Assembly: GCA_914767715.1 (NCBI GenBank) | Contig: OU612070.1 | Coordinates: 16,325,501 to 16,389,500, forward strand | Direction of reading: 5' to 3' | Source: Membranipora membranacea | Taxonomy: Eukaryota; Bryozoa; Gymnolaemata; Cheilostomatida; Membraniporidae | DNA length: 64,000 nucleotides | In this document: positions 45,201 to 56,811 of the stretch, piece by piece | Position numbering within the stretch: the first letter of the stretch is position 1 | Layout of the letters: the number at the start of each line of letters is the position of its first letter | Translations under genes and position numbers: made by a program | The notes under the pieces: model-generated | The model's database searches: none | What the model was told of the DNA's origin: nothing | Seen by the model: the letters and a program-made list of their open reading frames with translations, nothing else

Positions 45201-48200
45201 ATTCTTATAAAACATCTAACTATTGAAGTGATATAGACTGCCATTAGGTGTTAAAAAACAGAAAACTTATGGCAGTTTATAACATTTCAATGTTGCCTGT
45301 CTGCCATTTGGAGTTGCCCAACTTATGACATTTGGCAGGAGACAATTTGTATATTATTAATTATTGGAAACAGGAGGGATTTGTCCAAAACTACCTGGTA
45401 ACATTGATGCCAGGGGAAAAGTGAAAATCAAAATTAACAGTATTAGGTTTTCTATTAGATGTCATACTGATAACCAGCACAAAAAATACAGGTCAACATA
45501 GCACAACCTGTTATAATTATATTGCTCTTTGGACGCTTTCGAGACAGAAGTATCTTGGACGACCATAGATAAAATGTAGAAAATTCGTCATTCCAAGCAA
45601 AGAGCAAGGTTTTCACAATGGGCTGTGCCCTAGCATATGACAGGAACATAAACTAGGTCTGCGTTTTAGAAAGCCTTTTTCGTTACGGTATTTGGAAAAT
45701 TAACAAAAAATTAACATAAAAGACCATAGAATTACCATCTCACCTTGAGATTAATGATGAGGCCTTCTAGTGGTCTGAAGGCTGTATGTACAGTGAGATG
45801 AAAGTTTAATATCTGCATCAGCTTCAGCTCCAACCATCGGATTATATCGGCAGCTTTCTCTCGGTCCTTCTTCAGATTACCGACAAACTCTCGTAGAGAG
45901 ACGTTAAACTCATCCACCTTACAGGCCAGGTACACACAAGTCGTTCTGTAAATAAAGAGAGGAGACAACTATATAACATAATACAGATTTTACAGCTTTC
46001 CAGATTTATTTGTATTCCACTGTTGAAATACCCTGGGGTATTACATAAACAGTTGGCGAGATTTGGTAAAAATAAAATTTGATTTCATAAAAAAATTTTT
46101 ACCGCCATCAAGGAAATATGATTTTCTACGTTTTGCAGTGTTTGCCTTGACTAAAAGATTGTTTTCAGTTTACTACAATGTCTATACTGGGACGACTGCC
46201 TCATAGAGACTAACGTGTGGAGCTTTTGCCTGCTGTCACTGTCTATCTTTATACATGTACTAATATGTGGGTACATTTAGTTTGAGCGCACAAACTGTGC
46301 CAGGATAGCTGGTAGTAGCATTACATTACCAACCACTTTCCACACCCGAATGTGGTTGATAATGTATGCTACTACCAGCAATCCTGGCACATTCTGAGCA
46401 GTTAAACTAAGGTCATGAGACCAATAACCTCATCCTACATTGATGGAGAAGGTCTTGCTGACAATATAGTTTTAAAGATTGAAATTCCTTAGTAAATAGG
46501 TAAAGTTATGTAAAAGTTCAAGTTATCCTATCATACTCAACACAACACTGAGTTTTGAACAAATCGTGAAACGATATTTTTAGGATATCACAGGTTTGAA
46601 ATTAAGTAATTTTGTAGAAGTGCATGTAGATTGAAGATGAAATCGCTTGTTGTTTGAGGTGTTTTGCGAATTCGAAGGTTTGCATGCCTTGAGATTTTCT
46701 CAAAACTTATGCAACCAGAAACACCAACAACAAGAAACGGTGTGAAGTATTGAGTATTGATAATTGCAATTATCCTTTTCATCGAGTGTTTTCACAAGTT
46801 TTTTAGATAAGATCACCAATCAAACATGTATTTTAGAGCCTAGAGGATAGTAATTGTCTGACTCCTTGTCTGGAAGTGATGAAAGCTGGAGACATCGAGA
46901 GACAGGTGCTCTCAATCTTCAATAAGACCAGCGAGCAGGTGCTCCTCCAGTCAAATGACAGCATGTCACTTCTCAAAGTGTAGTGACATTTCAAAATATA
47001 ATTATGTCTTGATCAACTCGCTGACTTTTGCTGAAAAGTCAAACATTTAAATGAAATTTAGAAGGTAAATGAAGATAACTGCTTACAGATCTCTTTCCAA
47101 ACAAAATGTTACGTTTATTTTTCTTTGAGTCACATTTCCAAAACACCGCGGCCAACTATGTTAAAAGTGTTGATATCAAACGCCCAGATTGGTATACGTT
47201 TCACCAAACACATCAAATACTACACGCCTTGAATGAGTCTAAAATGTCACAGAATGATATGCAAATATGCGTCCTAAACTTTGGGCAAACTTACAAGCAG
47301 CCCACATAAGGATCACATGATTATGAATTGCCAGGAAATAAATTGAAGTTATGAGCCATCGTCAGTCACGCCAAAGAGTCACACAACCATCACATGCTTA
47401 GCCTTCCTCATTCCCTCTTGGTCACTTTTGCCCTCATGACCAACTACGATTAGTGTGTCCGACGTGATGGTCATTAAAAATCGTGACATTCCAGGCCAAT
47501 TTGCGATGTCAGCAGATATAGCTTTATGAGTCAGCGTTCATATAGGTATGTGGCAGCATCCAGTGTGATCTAATTTAGACAGCAACCAGTAACTGTTATC
47601 CTACATCATCATCAATAAGTGTCAAATCATATCAGATTTTATATCAGTATGACTGATCAATAGAGCTTCGCTATCATCAGTCGGATGGGTAAAAATCCGG
47701 AGGACGTTCTTTTGTTTATTAAGATCTCAAAAAACTCTCTCAGGGAAACAGTTTAATGGCAAGTCCAGCCAAGATTTCTAGCATGTGTGTATATATATAT
47801 ACTAGGCTGTTATAAAGTTACGACAGCTTGAAGCCATACAATTAAATTATTTTTAGATATATTCAGGAAATCGCTATACACATTACATTCCGACTTGAAG
47901 CGATGAACTCCCTTTCAGTACTTGAAGGCTTCGGTTTTCTTTGATATGAATGCTGGTTGACATTTAATTCTCATTTTACACTTGGCATAGAATGGTTACT
48001 GTACTTGCTGAGGGAAGCGGCTAAGATACTCAAATAATCTGGTAAAATAGTGGTGGTAAAACAATGTTATATCATATAGGCTAAAGTTATATATTCAGCA
48101 TTGAATGGTTGCTATACTTGCTGAGGGTAGTAGCAAAATATTCTGGTATAATGATAACGGTAAAATGTGTATATAATATTTTCTAAAGTATAAATCTCCT

Positions 48201-51200
48201 GTTAACAGTTTACCAACTTAAAAAGCCCAAGTGGAGGGCCATAAACTGGCTAGTCACTTTGGGGACAAATGCCTCTTATAAAAACAATAGAAGCAAACAA
48301 AAAGCAAAAGTTTAGTGATTATAATCAGCCATAAGATGTGAGAGGAGTAATTACCCCTAAGGTTGATCTATTCTTGATGGGATAAACTGCTGTTCACCCC
48401 AGGATGATTATAAAGGTGACACCTGTGGTTTCATCAACCAGTTTTAACTCTCACACAGCTCGATTTTCGATACATTTTGAGTTGAATAATACTCAAACGG
48501 TGAATTTTGCCCTAAGTAACCACCCAGTTTCTAAAATCCTTGAACGTTTAGCTATGAATATTCAATTTAGATACCTAATATCATATACATCATATACATC
48601 TCTGTTTTGTGTCTTTGCCCAAATTTGATATCCACCAACACGTGTTTTGTTGAGCTCTTACATTTGGCCCTTAGTGTTGTGCTAGGGTGAAAACTGAGAC
48701 AGTTTAGAGGCGACAAGAAACACTCGAAGTGTGACCACATTACATTTATCAAGTCTCCTACATTACGCCAAATCAGCAACCTGAAGTGCCCAGCGTGTCA
48801 CTAACAACTGTCCACATTAATACCGCCTTATGATTGGTTACAGCAGCCTGAACCAAGCATCTCATTGGCTGTTTACGAGCGGCAGGTGCAAACCTTGATA
48901 TTCTTTGGAAGTGTGCCTTTGTAGGAAAGTTTACTTAGCTAATTGAGCAGTTGTGATCAAGAGTGAATTCTGCTGATGAATTGAGAAATTAAGCAGCTCT
49001 GCGTAGGACTTCATTTAATTACGGCCTTGATGAAGACTAATGATTATCAACACCAAATCAAGTACCTGCCACCGAATGCCCAGCAGGAACAATTCCGCGC
49101 AATCAATCAGGACAAGTGTAGCAGCGGTGGCGCGGTACATACTGCATGTCAGTCGAGGCGTATGAACCGCCTGTCTACATTCCTCAGCTATGAGCAATAA
49201 TGTTACAAGATAACAGTTTGCAATCAGTGCTTGTTATGTATTGATGATGTAAAGTTATAATTAAACTGGCGGTATTACATTGTAATTATTTTCTACTGGC
49301 TTCTGTTCTGAGGTCCAGCAAGCAAAAGGACTAAGGTCCAAACATATACGTTACTGGAAGAGTGTTGACCTGTTGCCCGCATCAACATAAAAAACCATGC
49401 GCTTGTGACTAATAGTGGGTGGGTTGGTTTGCATCCTTATCAAAAACCCCATTACCTGTTAACTCAATTCTCACCGCACCCTGCTCCAATATCTGTTATT
49501 TGTTTACACGAAACCACATTAACATGCTAAATGGTGTGAAACTACATGTTAAACATGATGATAAAACACGATTGGGCGCAAGCTATGCCATTACTGACTT
49601 CCTATCAAAGGTATGCCTACATAAGATAGTGGAACAGTTATCGGGTGGGCAAAGGCTCGATTTAATCTACAGAACAATGGTCTATTTCCATGCACTTCCA
49701 CCTGCTTGTCGCCCAGAGGTCTAACATAGCGTGACACACCAGAACTTAAATCAGCGCTGGCCATATATTGCCAAGATACTAAATTCATTAGAGTCTTTAG
49801 GCAAACCTTAGTAGTCTAGTAGATTTTTTTATTATTCCAGCACTTGTTGTACATGGTAATATTAGCCTAATTACTGATCCTGTAACTACTGAGTTAGGAA
49901 CTTGTAGTAAAGACGGGATTGAGGAAGCTCTCCTTGAACCATACAAATTTTGATTTGAAGATTATATTAAGATATATGTATAAGATTATATAAATATATA
50001 TATATTTATATATATATATTTTGCGTAGACCTACTCTGATATGCTATGGGCTGTCACTGTACCACACCTCTGTTATATCTGGATCTGTTCGACAGTTTGA
50101 TCAATTGCTCTTGCAAAATATTATATGAAACAAGTTTAATTTGATTTAATTTCACCTGCACCCAACAAATCTCATCACACCTGAAAATTTGACATGTTGT
50201 GAATGAAAACATAAATTAATCTTGTTTGGAAATCTGTCAACAATTTTAGTCAATTAATTCATAATGTTCTATGAGTCTGCGACACCTTAGCAGTAATTAT
50301 CTCATCAGATTAGCTGCCTGTAAAATCTGTCAATCATGACTTTCAAAAACATGACCTTCCAACCCTGGGTAGAACTCAGATACCACTTTTAGCTATCCTA
50401 TTTGGTGATGATTACCTTTACAGCACCATCTCCCTATTTGAGCGCACTATTACACAAACAGTATTACCTTGTCATTATCACATATCACAAGACCAGCAGC
50501 CGGAATTGATTCATCAAAAATATTTGTCCACGTTACATTAACTCCATTGAATGCAATATTGTTGCAACGTAAGAGCAAGGAGCTAGAGACTCCTTGGTAT
50601 GAGGAAGTCTATATTTAACTCTATCTCGTCTTCATGCAAGGATTTCAAGAAATCCTTGCTTCATATGTCACTTTTTCATTTTTGGCACGGATAGGACTGG
50701 TAAGTAATTCCGATTCCCAAGAGCTGGGAAACTGAAAATTGGGCGAAACAATGGCGCAATAAACAATCTACTACATGGCTACGGGAGCATAGATCAGATT
50801 AACACTATCACCAATTACCATTCAAATTTACCACTGCAGTCTTATTAAGCTGTTTTTTTATAACAAGTCAACCCGGTTATGGGGTTAACAGGGTGGAAGG
50901 AAGAATTCGCAGTATTCAATTGAACAACTTATTTTGAACAAGGAGAAAGTACAACTCACATAAGATCTCTTGGATGGTAATCCATAGCTGAGAATTTGAG
51001 ATACACTCTCTTCAAGTACACCATAGCTACAGTCTACAAAGAGGGAACTCATTATATCAACAAGAATATGATGCACAACGCATTTACAACAATTCCTTAG
51101 CAAATAGTTCCGCAAAACTGTGAGAAAATCAAATTGTCTTTATATGGGGGAGAAGAAAAATCAATATTATTTTACATTAAAAACTTTTGTAATTTGGTAC

Positions 51201-52373
51201 TGCACAGCGAGTTGACCATCCTTCTGGTCAATGACATATAAGATTTGAGAATACCTGTGGTTACGGTGATAAAAAAGAGTAGGCCTAATATTAGTAGTAA
51301 TACTTCTTGATCATATTTTACCATAACATTAGGAGGCATCGGTGGGTTGAAAGATTTACAGAAAGCTTTGAGTGCCAATTCATTGTGTTTCACCAAAATG
51401 TCTTGTTCAGCCACTGTCAGGTAGTTGTTCTCTGGTTCCTGCTACAAAACGCATAAACATAGAACAGATTAGAAATGTTAGCATAGATATAAGGTGCCTT
51501 GACCATTGGAAACCAACATGACGAGAAGAAGGATCGGTTGGAGGTTCTGGATTTAATTCACACTGGATACTTCCCTCTTCCCTTTCTTGAACATTCATTC
51601 CCAAATCTTTCGACTGCTTGATGGAAGTTATATAGAATCACAGTGAATGATTTAGGGACAAGTTGGGAGAAGGATTTGGACTCTGATAAGAATTTGGCTC
51701 AAACAGTCTCAGTAGTAAGTTAAAGACCAAAAGAAGTAACTTGGTGTCATGCCTCGGAGGAAGATGATTTAAACATCATATCTCATCATTTTTAGTACTG
51801 TTCCATTGGACATGCATAGGCAAGTTGATAGTAAAAGCTATTCAATTAACAACCATGGCTAACCAGCTACCAACTATTGAATACCATCACATAATGAAGT
51901 GAAAACTGGACCTTTATGGCTTGAAGTTGCAATACCCCTGGCAATCATCCAAACCAAACCATCCAAACTTTAAAATGCACCTACTTAACTCAGTCATAGG
52001 GAACAGTATGTTTGTACACCCACCCACCCTTCCCATCTTATTCTACTTCTTTGTTGTAGGGATCTATTTTTCAACCTAATGAAATTAGACTTGCTATACA
52101 GCAACTGAGTAACTGTACTAGTAGATCATTAAATGCATATCATGATGATCCTAAACACCAAACACTTAGTCTCTTAAAATTTCTGCACCAGTCATAAACG
52201 AAAGAATCATTCATTCAATTCATGGAACTTCATTCATCGTAACTGTTGTTTTGTTGGCTACTCACTGAAGTCTTTTGGCTGATAAATGCATCATTGACTT
52301 CCTGTTTTAGTCTCTGGATCTCATCTTGATCAGCAAACATCCAGTTTAGTCTTTGCGAGCTTGTTGCAAACAT
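42194..52373 (-). CDS. ccnh: Cyclin H, 320 aa
   Basis: Ten coding exons on the minus strand join without a frame break: 52266-52373, 51322-51441, 50960-51033, 45744-45945, 45042-45146, 44668-44723, 44111-44181, 43422-43533, 42792-42867 and 42194-42232. Length nearly equals human cyclin H (323 aa). Landmarks in order: SSQRLNWMF at the N-terminus, EQDILVKHNELALKAFCKSF, the first cyclin box with LITTCVYLACKVDEFNVS and FVGNLK, ILNFHLTVHTAFRPLEG, then LFTDCYLLYSPSQIALSAI of the second box. Cyclin H partners CDK7 and MAT1 in the CDK-activating kinase and TFIIH. Least certain is the last exon (EQIKMEQDLITE); reading through its predecessor's donor would instead end at a TAG near 42741. Intron 3 is about 5 kb. 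The start lies 620 bases from the divergent TRIM gene. Confidence 0.93.
43542..43705. repeat. ~79-base tandem duplication in cyclin H intron
   Basis: Two copies of a unit that runs from ATTACATAAAATACTG through a TA run to AATGCAATATACTATGTATG. They differ mainly in the length and interruption of the TA run. Confidence 0.88.
46277..46410. mobile_element. 134-bp MITE-like foldback
   Basis: It starts TTAGTTTGAGCGCACAAACT and ends in GCAGTTAAACTAA. The arms (about 55 bases) pair through GTGCCAGGAT and CTGGTAGTAGCAT, with a loop rich in CCACTTTCCACACCC. The arms carry mismatches at the tips. No target duplication could be fixed. Confidence 0.8.
47985..48195. repeat. ~113-base diverged tandem duplication
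   Basis: Two units start GCATAGAATGGTTACTG and GCATTGAATGGTTGCTA and share ACTTGCTGAGGG. They lie in cyclin H intron 3. Confidence 0.75.
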
Positions 52374-52992
52374 TCTGGTTGTGAAAATGTTGATGAAAAG
52401 GTAACATAAATTATTATTTTCACATATTTATTTCAAGAAATGATTAATATGGAATCTCTAAAATACTCTCAAATAATACTATTTTCTGAACTAACTAGTT
52501 TTATTTTAGGTCATAAGCAAATATGTAGGCGGGGCATAACAAATTATAGGCGGAGATTTGACAAGCACATGTCTTGACTTCTCACATCAGAAATACCCAT
52601 CATTGACCTGCTAGCTGTTTGAAGGTAGGTGCTGTGCCTAAGCTGTGTGCTGGGCATTTTCTTGGTTGAGGTTGAGATTTTCACTGCCTGTTTACATTTG
52701 TCAATTGGTGCAACCAAGAATAGGATAGGTGATTATTCAACTCTCTATTGCATTAAATGTAATTGTGTAGTATATTTCGAAATACCATACTGTGAACACC
52801 ATCTTTACACTGCATCCATCCAAGAAGTTCACTTTCGCATCAATACCTTCATATCGTTCTTTTCTGCCATCACAGGATGATAATTTAATTTACACATTTC
52901 GTTCACAGTTGGCAACATAGACACTCACAAACACCAAACAACAAGCTGTATTCACACACACAAAACGACGAGCTGTATCCACAGACGACAAA
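52374..52992. promoter_or_regulatory. Shared 5' region of cyclin H (-) and TRIM9/67-like (+) genes
   Basis: The two genes diverge from here. TTTCGTTCACAG (to about 52909) is a possible acceptor in the TRIM leader. The leader then holds an imperfect direct repeat, with AAGCTGTATTCACA and GAGCTGTATCCACA. No TATA box is clear. Confidence 0.5.
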
Positions 52993-53754
52993 ATGGAGCT
53001 GGAGCTAACCTGCCCAGCATGTAGTAAACACTACAATAACCCTGTATGTCTACCTTGTTCTCACAGCGTATGCATGGCATGTGCACTACGACTACAAGCA
53101 CCAATATCAGCCAGCGAGGAACTAGCTCGAGCAAACTCAGACTTTCCTGATCTTGATAAAATGAGTTTGTATTCCGAGGCAGACTCTGGCGTAAGCATGA
53201 GCACTGGAAGTAGCAGACCTAATAGCTATCTAGCTGCAAGTCGAGCAGATCTACTCTCGCCTATCCCGATGTCAGAAGCGGACTCTTGTATTATATGCCC
53301 GACAGCCTCGTGTAAAAAAGTCAATTACCTAAATGAGGAAGGCATAGCAGCTCTCCCGAAAAATAGGGTGCTTGAGACTATAGTGGACAATAAAACATCA
53401 GCAGCAGAAAACTTTAAAGCACCTTGCCAGATGTGTCAAGCTGGACAAAACACTGCAGCAACTGTAATGTGCGAACAATGCGAGGTGTTTTATTGTGACA
53501 AATGTAAGGATGAATTTCATCCTTTACGTGGACCTCTTGCTCAACATAACCTTGTCTCCCCAGCGGAAGGTAGAAAAGTGATACGGAAGCATAATCGTGA
53601 GAAGGAAAGCAAATGCAAACGTCATACCGACGAAAACCTGACAATGTTCTGTCTGATATGCAGGGAGAATGTATGCTATTTATGTATACAGGATGCCACT
53701 GGACACTTAAATCATGATGTGCAGGCCACTTCGTCCATATGTAAATCCCACAAG
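52993..53754 (+). CDS. TRIM9/TRIM67-like E3 ubiquitin ligase, first coding exon (254 aa, continues beyond window)
   Basis: One open exon begins MELELTCPACSKHYNNPVC and ends ...SICKSHK at donor CAAG|GTGAGT in phase 0. It holds a split RING finger: C7, C10, then CLPCSHSVCMAC, a long Ser-rich insert with DLDKMSLYSEADSG, then CIICP...C. LPKNRVLE follows, then two B-boxes (ATVMCEQCEVFYCDKC and CKRHTDENLTMFC...CYLC). The insert and the NRVLE motif are hallmarks of TRIM9/TRIM67, neuronal ligases that later carry coiled coil, COS, FN3 and SPRY domains. Those parts are not in the window: no continuing exon was found up to 64000, so the first intron exceeds 10 kb. Whether this is TRIM9, TRIM67 or the single invertebrate ancestor cannot be told from this exon. 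Confidence 0.92.
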
Positions 53755-56417
53755 GTGAGTTAATTATTCTCTCTCCTAGAGTGTAGTGCTCTTATTACAA
53801 GATGTTATTATATAATATTAAAACTGGTGGTATCTCTACTATCATAAGGTATCAGTACTAACATCGATTTAACGTCCCTCTGTGACCTACAGTGATCTAA
53901 CCCGTTTGATACTCATGTCTTTATCAAAGATGATGACAAGGTTGAAGATAATCTTTGATGTATTTTCATCTCTAAAACCGCTGACCGACCAGCATAATTG
54001 TTGCTTCTGGAGATCTAGGGAGTGTTTCGCGCTGACTTTTCGCTGACGTCAAATTGGTGTCTGGTATATACAGTCGCTAAGAGCGCTTGAATTTGCATCG
54101 GTGATAATGATTTTTTCGTGCAGCAGTAATTCAAAAGGCTGTGTATGACAGGGTAAACTGAATACTGGCGAGCTCAAGGGTGCCCAAGTTAAAAGCCTTG
54201 TTTATGTTTTTGGCACCAAACAGTAGTTGAACGAGCTGAAATGATACTTGAAGTGCCCCTTGTAGACAAGCGATTTGACAACTCCAATGCCAAATTAGCT
54301 TTTTAGCTAATTATGGTTAAACCTCTTGTACTCCAATAGAGCATTTTTGTATTTTGCCAATAGTTGACCACTGTTTTGGCTAATGCTGTTTGCAAACACA
54401 AAAGCTTTGCAGTGCCAATTACAATTGGTGAAGCCGGGTTGACGCCTAGGAACTTAGCAAGAATGACAATCAAATTAAAATACTGAACAGTATAATTGGC
54501 TACCTAAGTCAAATAGGTTGCTAACATTTCAATCTCTCCTAATTTTACACTCTTTAACACAATGTTTTACAAATTGAAGTATTTTGTTTGTTACACCTGC
54601 CGTTAGTTAGGTGCAATACACAGTCTGGATTCGGTGCCAAACGAATGAACAGAAATTAATGCATTAGGCAAAAGCTGATAAAGGGCTGATCTTGGATTAG
54701 TGTGAACATCAAGCTTACGAGTATCAATCAGTTCAATGCAGGGTTGTTTGAGCATAGGTTTGAGAGTTTAGAGACAATTATTGCTATATAAATATGATAC
54801 CTGTACACACTGCAAACAAAAGGCGAGGTAGACACTAGGTCTGGGATAGCATTGTGCTCAGCTTGGTCAAATCAAAATATTGGGAATTCTTTCAAAGATT
54901 ACTAAATAAATACTATTAGTTGGTAAAATTATAACTGATTTATCTTTGGACTGCTAAAAGCCCACTGCACACCTAATCCCATTGTAATAATGGGACTTGT
55001 TAACTATGGATAGTGTATGATCTGATCAATGCATTAAAGACTTTGGTGTCGCCAGGTAGATTTAAAGTGAATTTTGGTGGAAAATATAAGAAAAACCTGG
55101 ATTTTCTGAGTGCTTGATGAGATCACTTTCTCATGTGAATGGCACGACCCTGGGTATAATCCATGATACAAGTATTCATAATCATATGTCTTCTCACAAT
55201 CTGGGTGATTGCCAAACAGGGTGCAGGGCACATAACTAATACTTAATAAGGGTGCTAAATCTAAAAACAGTTTTCACCTTACTTCTATTGCGATTTGTTT
55301 GCTGGGGTACAGCAATTCTTTTATCTAAAGTTAGAGTGATTCTTATGAACATGGACTGCAAACCTTGGAAACAAGACTTTTAATGGGGCCTAATCCTGAA
55401 AATCAGCTAATCCAGATCCTGAGTTAATCCAGTACATGGAACATTCTAAAAGCAAAAACAAAATTTTATCAAAGATGAGAATTTTGCATGACTGATAACT
55501 CCATGGATACAATACTGGTTATCATCTGCTTGCTTCTTTGTTTTCGACAGATGGTAAGATTATTTGTCCTGGGTCTTGTCATATGAATCATTAGATGAAA
55601 CATTGGAAGGGAGTTTGAACTCTATATATTCTGTTCCTCTTACCAAATTTACTCTACATGTGACTAATTACTAAGATAGGTTAATGTTATACCATTATCC
55701 TCACAGTAGCAGCTTCCAATGACGCCATGCTAGATGCTTATTGCTAGGTGTTGGACTAAAAGTTGTGTCCATAATTTCGAGTTGGCATGCAGCATACCTG
55801 TGCACTGAAGTAAGCTTGATTGCTAATTATTTCTCAAAAGAACAATACGCTCATGCAAATTGGGACTAGAAAAGTAAGTGGGGCTTGAAATGACTGCTTC
55901 ACTCTAGGGGGGACCAGCATGATAGCCTAACATCAAAAGTGTGAAACAAGTGTAATCAGTGCAAGAAATTTACAATCTTTGAAAATGATACTACTGTTCA
56001 CATATGACCACCTTACAAACAACATGTTTGTTGCAATTATTTAGGCCCCAAATTACTAATAATCCCAGCAATTGGGTGAGAATTACGAGATTTTGAGATT
56101 AAAATCGGACTTTTACAAAATGCATTGACTTATTCACACAGGAACTAATTCGTGGGAAATTGTTTTCATTTTGTTGTGAGCAACATTGTGGAAGAGAAAA
56201 AACCGAAGGCGCTGCCAAGCCATGTGTGGTATGACTGACAAGCGGCAGCAACAGGGCGCCATTCAGAACCGTTTTGTTTATATTGTGTAATGAAGCTCTA
56301 GGTTAGATTATAATTCCCACAGGCAACAGAATGTTTTACGCACAATTACCACAAATGTTTGTTTTTTAACCCCCCAATGATTGACTGTAGTGCAAAGAAG
56401 TGCAATCGTGTTAGAAA

Positions 56418-56811
56418 CAGTGGCGTATATTAGCACTCACGGCCCACGGATTTCCGTGAGTGACTGAATAGCTCAGTGTGTAGAGCGTCTGCTTTATAAT
56501 CACTGTAAATCAGATTGTTGTGGGTTCGAATCCCATTTAGGTCAGTTTTCTTTCAAAATTTTTCCCGTAATCTTCTACTGCTATTGAGTTGTTTTCTGAA
56601 AGTACCCAACAGCTCAGTGAGCTATTGAAATACCTCTCTGCTTGCACTATTTTGCTACCGATATGCAAAAATTCCCGTGGTGGGAGGGCGCTTAAGCGCC
56701 CCTCCCACACCCTCCCCGCCACGCCTACGGCGTGTGGATCGGGCTGCGCCCGATCATTATGCTCATCTCTAAAAAGTCAGTGAGTGAAAATTTTTAGAAT
56801 ATACACCCCTG
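56418..56811. mobile_element. 394-bp hAT-like MITE with internal tRNA-like sequence
   Basis: It begins CAGTGGCGTATATT and ends with the inverted form of CAGGGGTGTATATT; CACTCAC follows inside both ends. It is flanked by a perfect 8-base direct repeat GTTAGAAA (56410-56417 and 56812-56819), the duplication size of hAT transposons. The interior holds a 9-bp-stem hairpin (CACTCACGG...CCGTGAGTG), the tRNA-like block at 56460-56544, and three GC-rich hairpins: 56681-56707 (GGGCGCTTAAGCGCC), 56720-56734 (CACGCCTACGGCGTG) and 56738-56754 (ATCGGGCTGCGCCCGAT). It encodes no transposase, so it must move with enzyme from another locus. Confidence 0.88.
56460..56544 (+). tRNA. tRNA-like sequence (possible tRNA-Ile UAU relative) inside the MITE
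   Basis: Pol III A box TAGCTCAGTGTG (56469-56480) and B box GGTTCGAATCC (56523-56533). The acceptor ends TGAC and GTCA pair, and the D and T arms look normal. The anticodon arm (TCTG...CAGA) encloses about 19 bases around TTTATAA, about 10 too many. This is either a small intron next to a UAU anticodon or a defect. It is probably a captured or decayed tRNA. Confidence 0.45.

Larger units (their letters stand above)
45946..50959. other. Cyclin H intron 3 (~5 kb), non-coding
   Basis: Far longer than the other introns of the gene. It contains the inverted-repeat element at 46277-46410, a tandem duplication (47985-48195) and TA runs near 47790 and 50000. No coding sequence is supported on either strand. 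Confidence 0.7.

Noticed and set aside
51407-51604. Minus-strand frame starting MGMNVQERE as the cyclin H N-terminus
   Set aside because: It is in another frame and reads intron; the real start exon is 52266-52373 and exon 2 begins after TTTGTAG at 51441.
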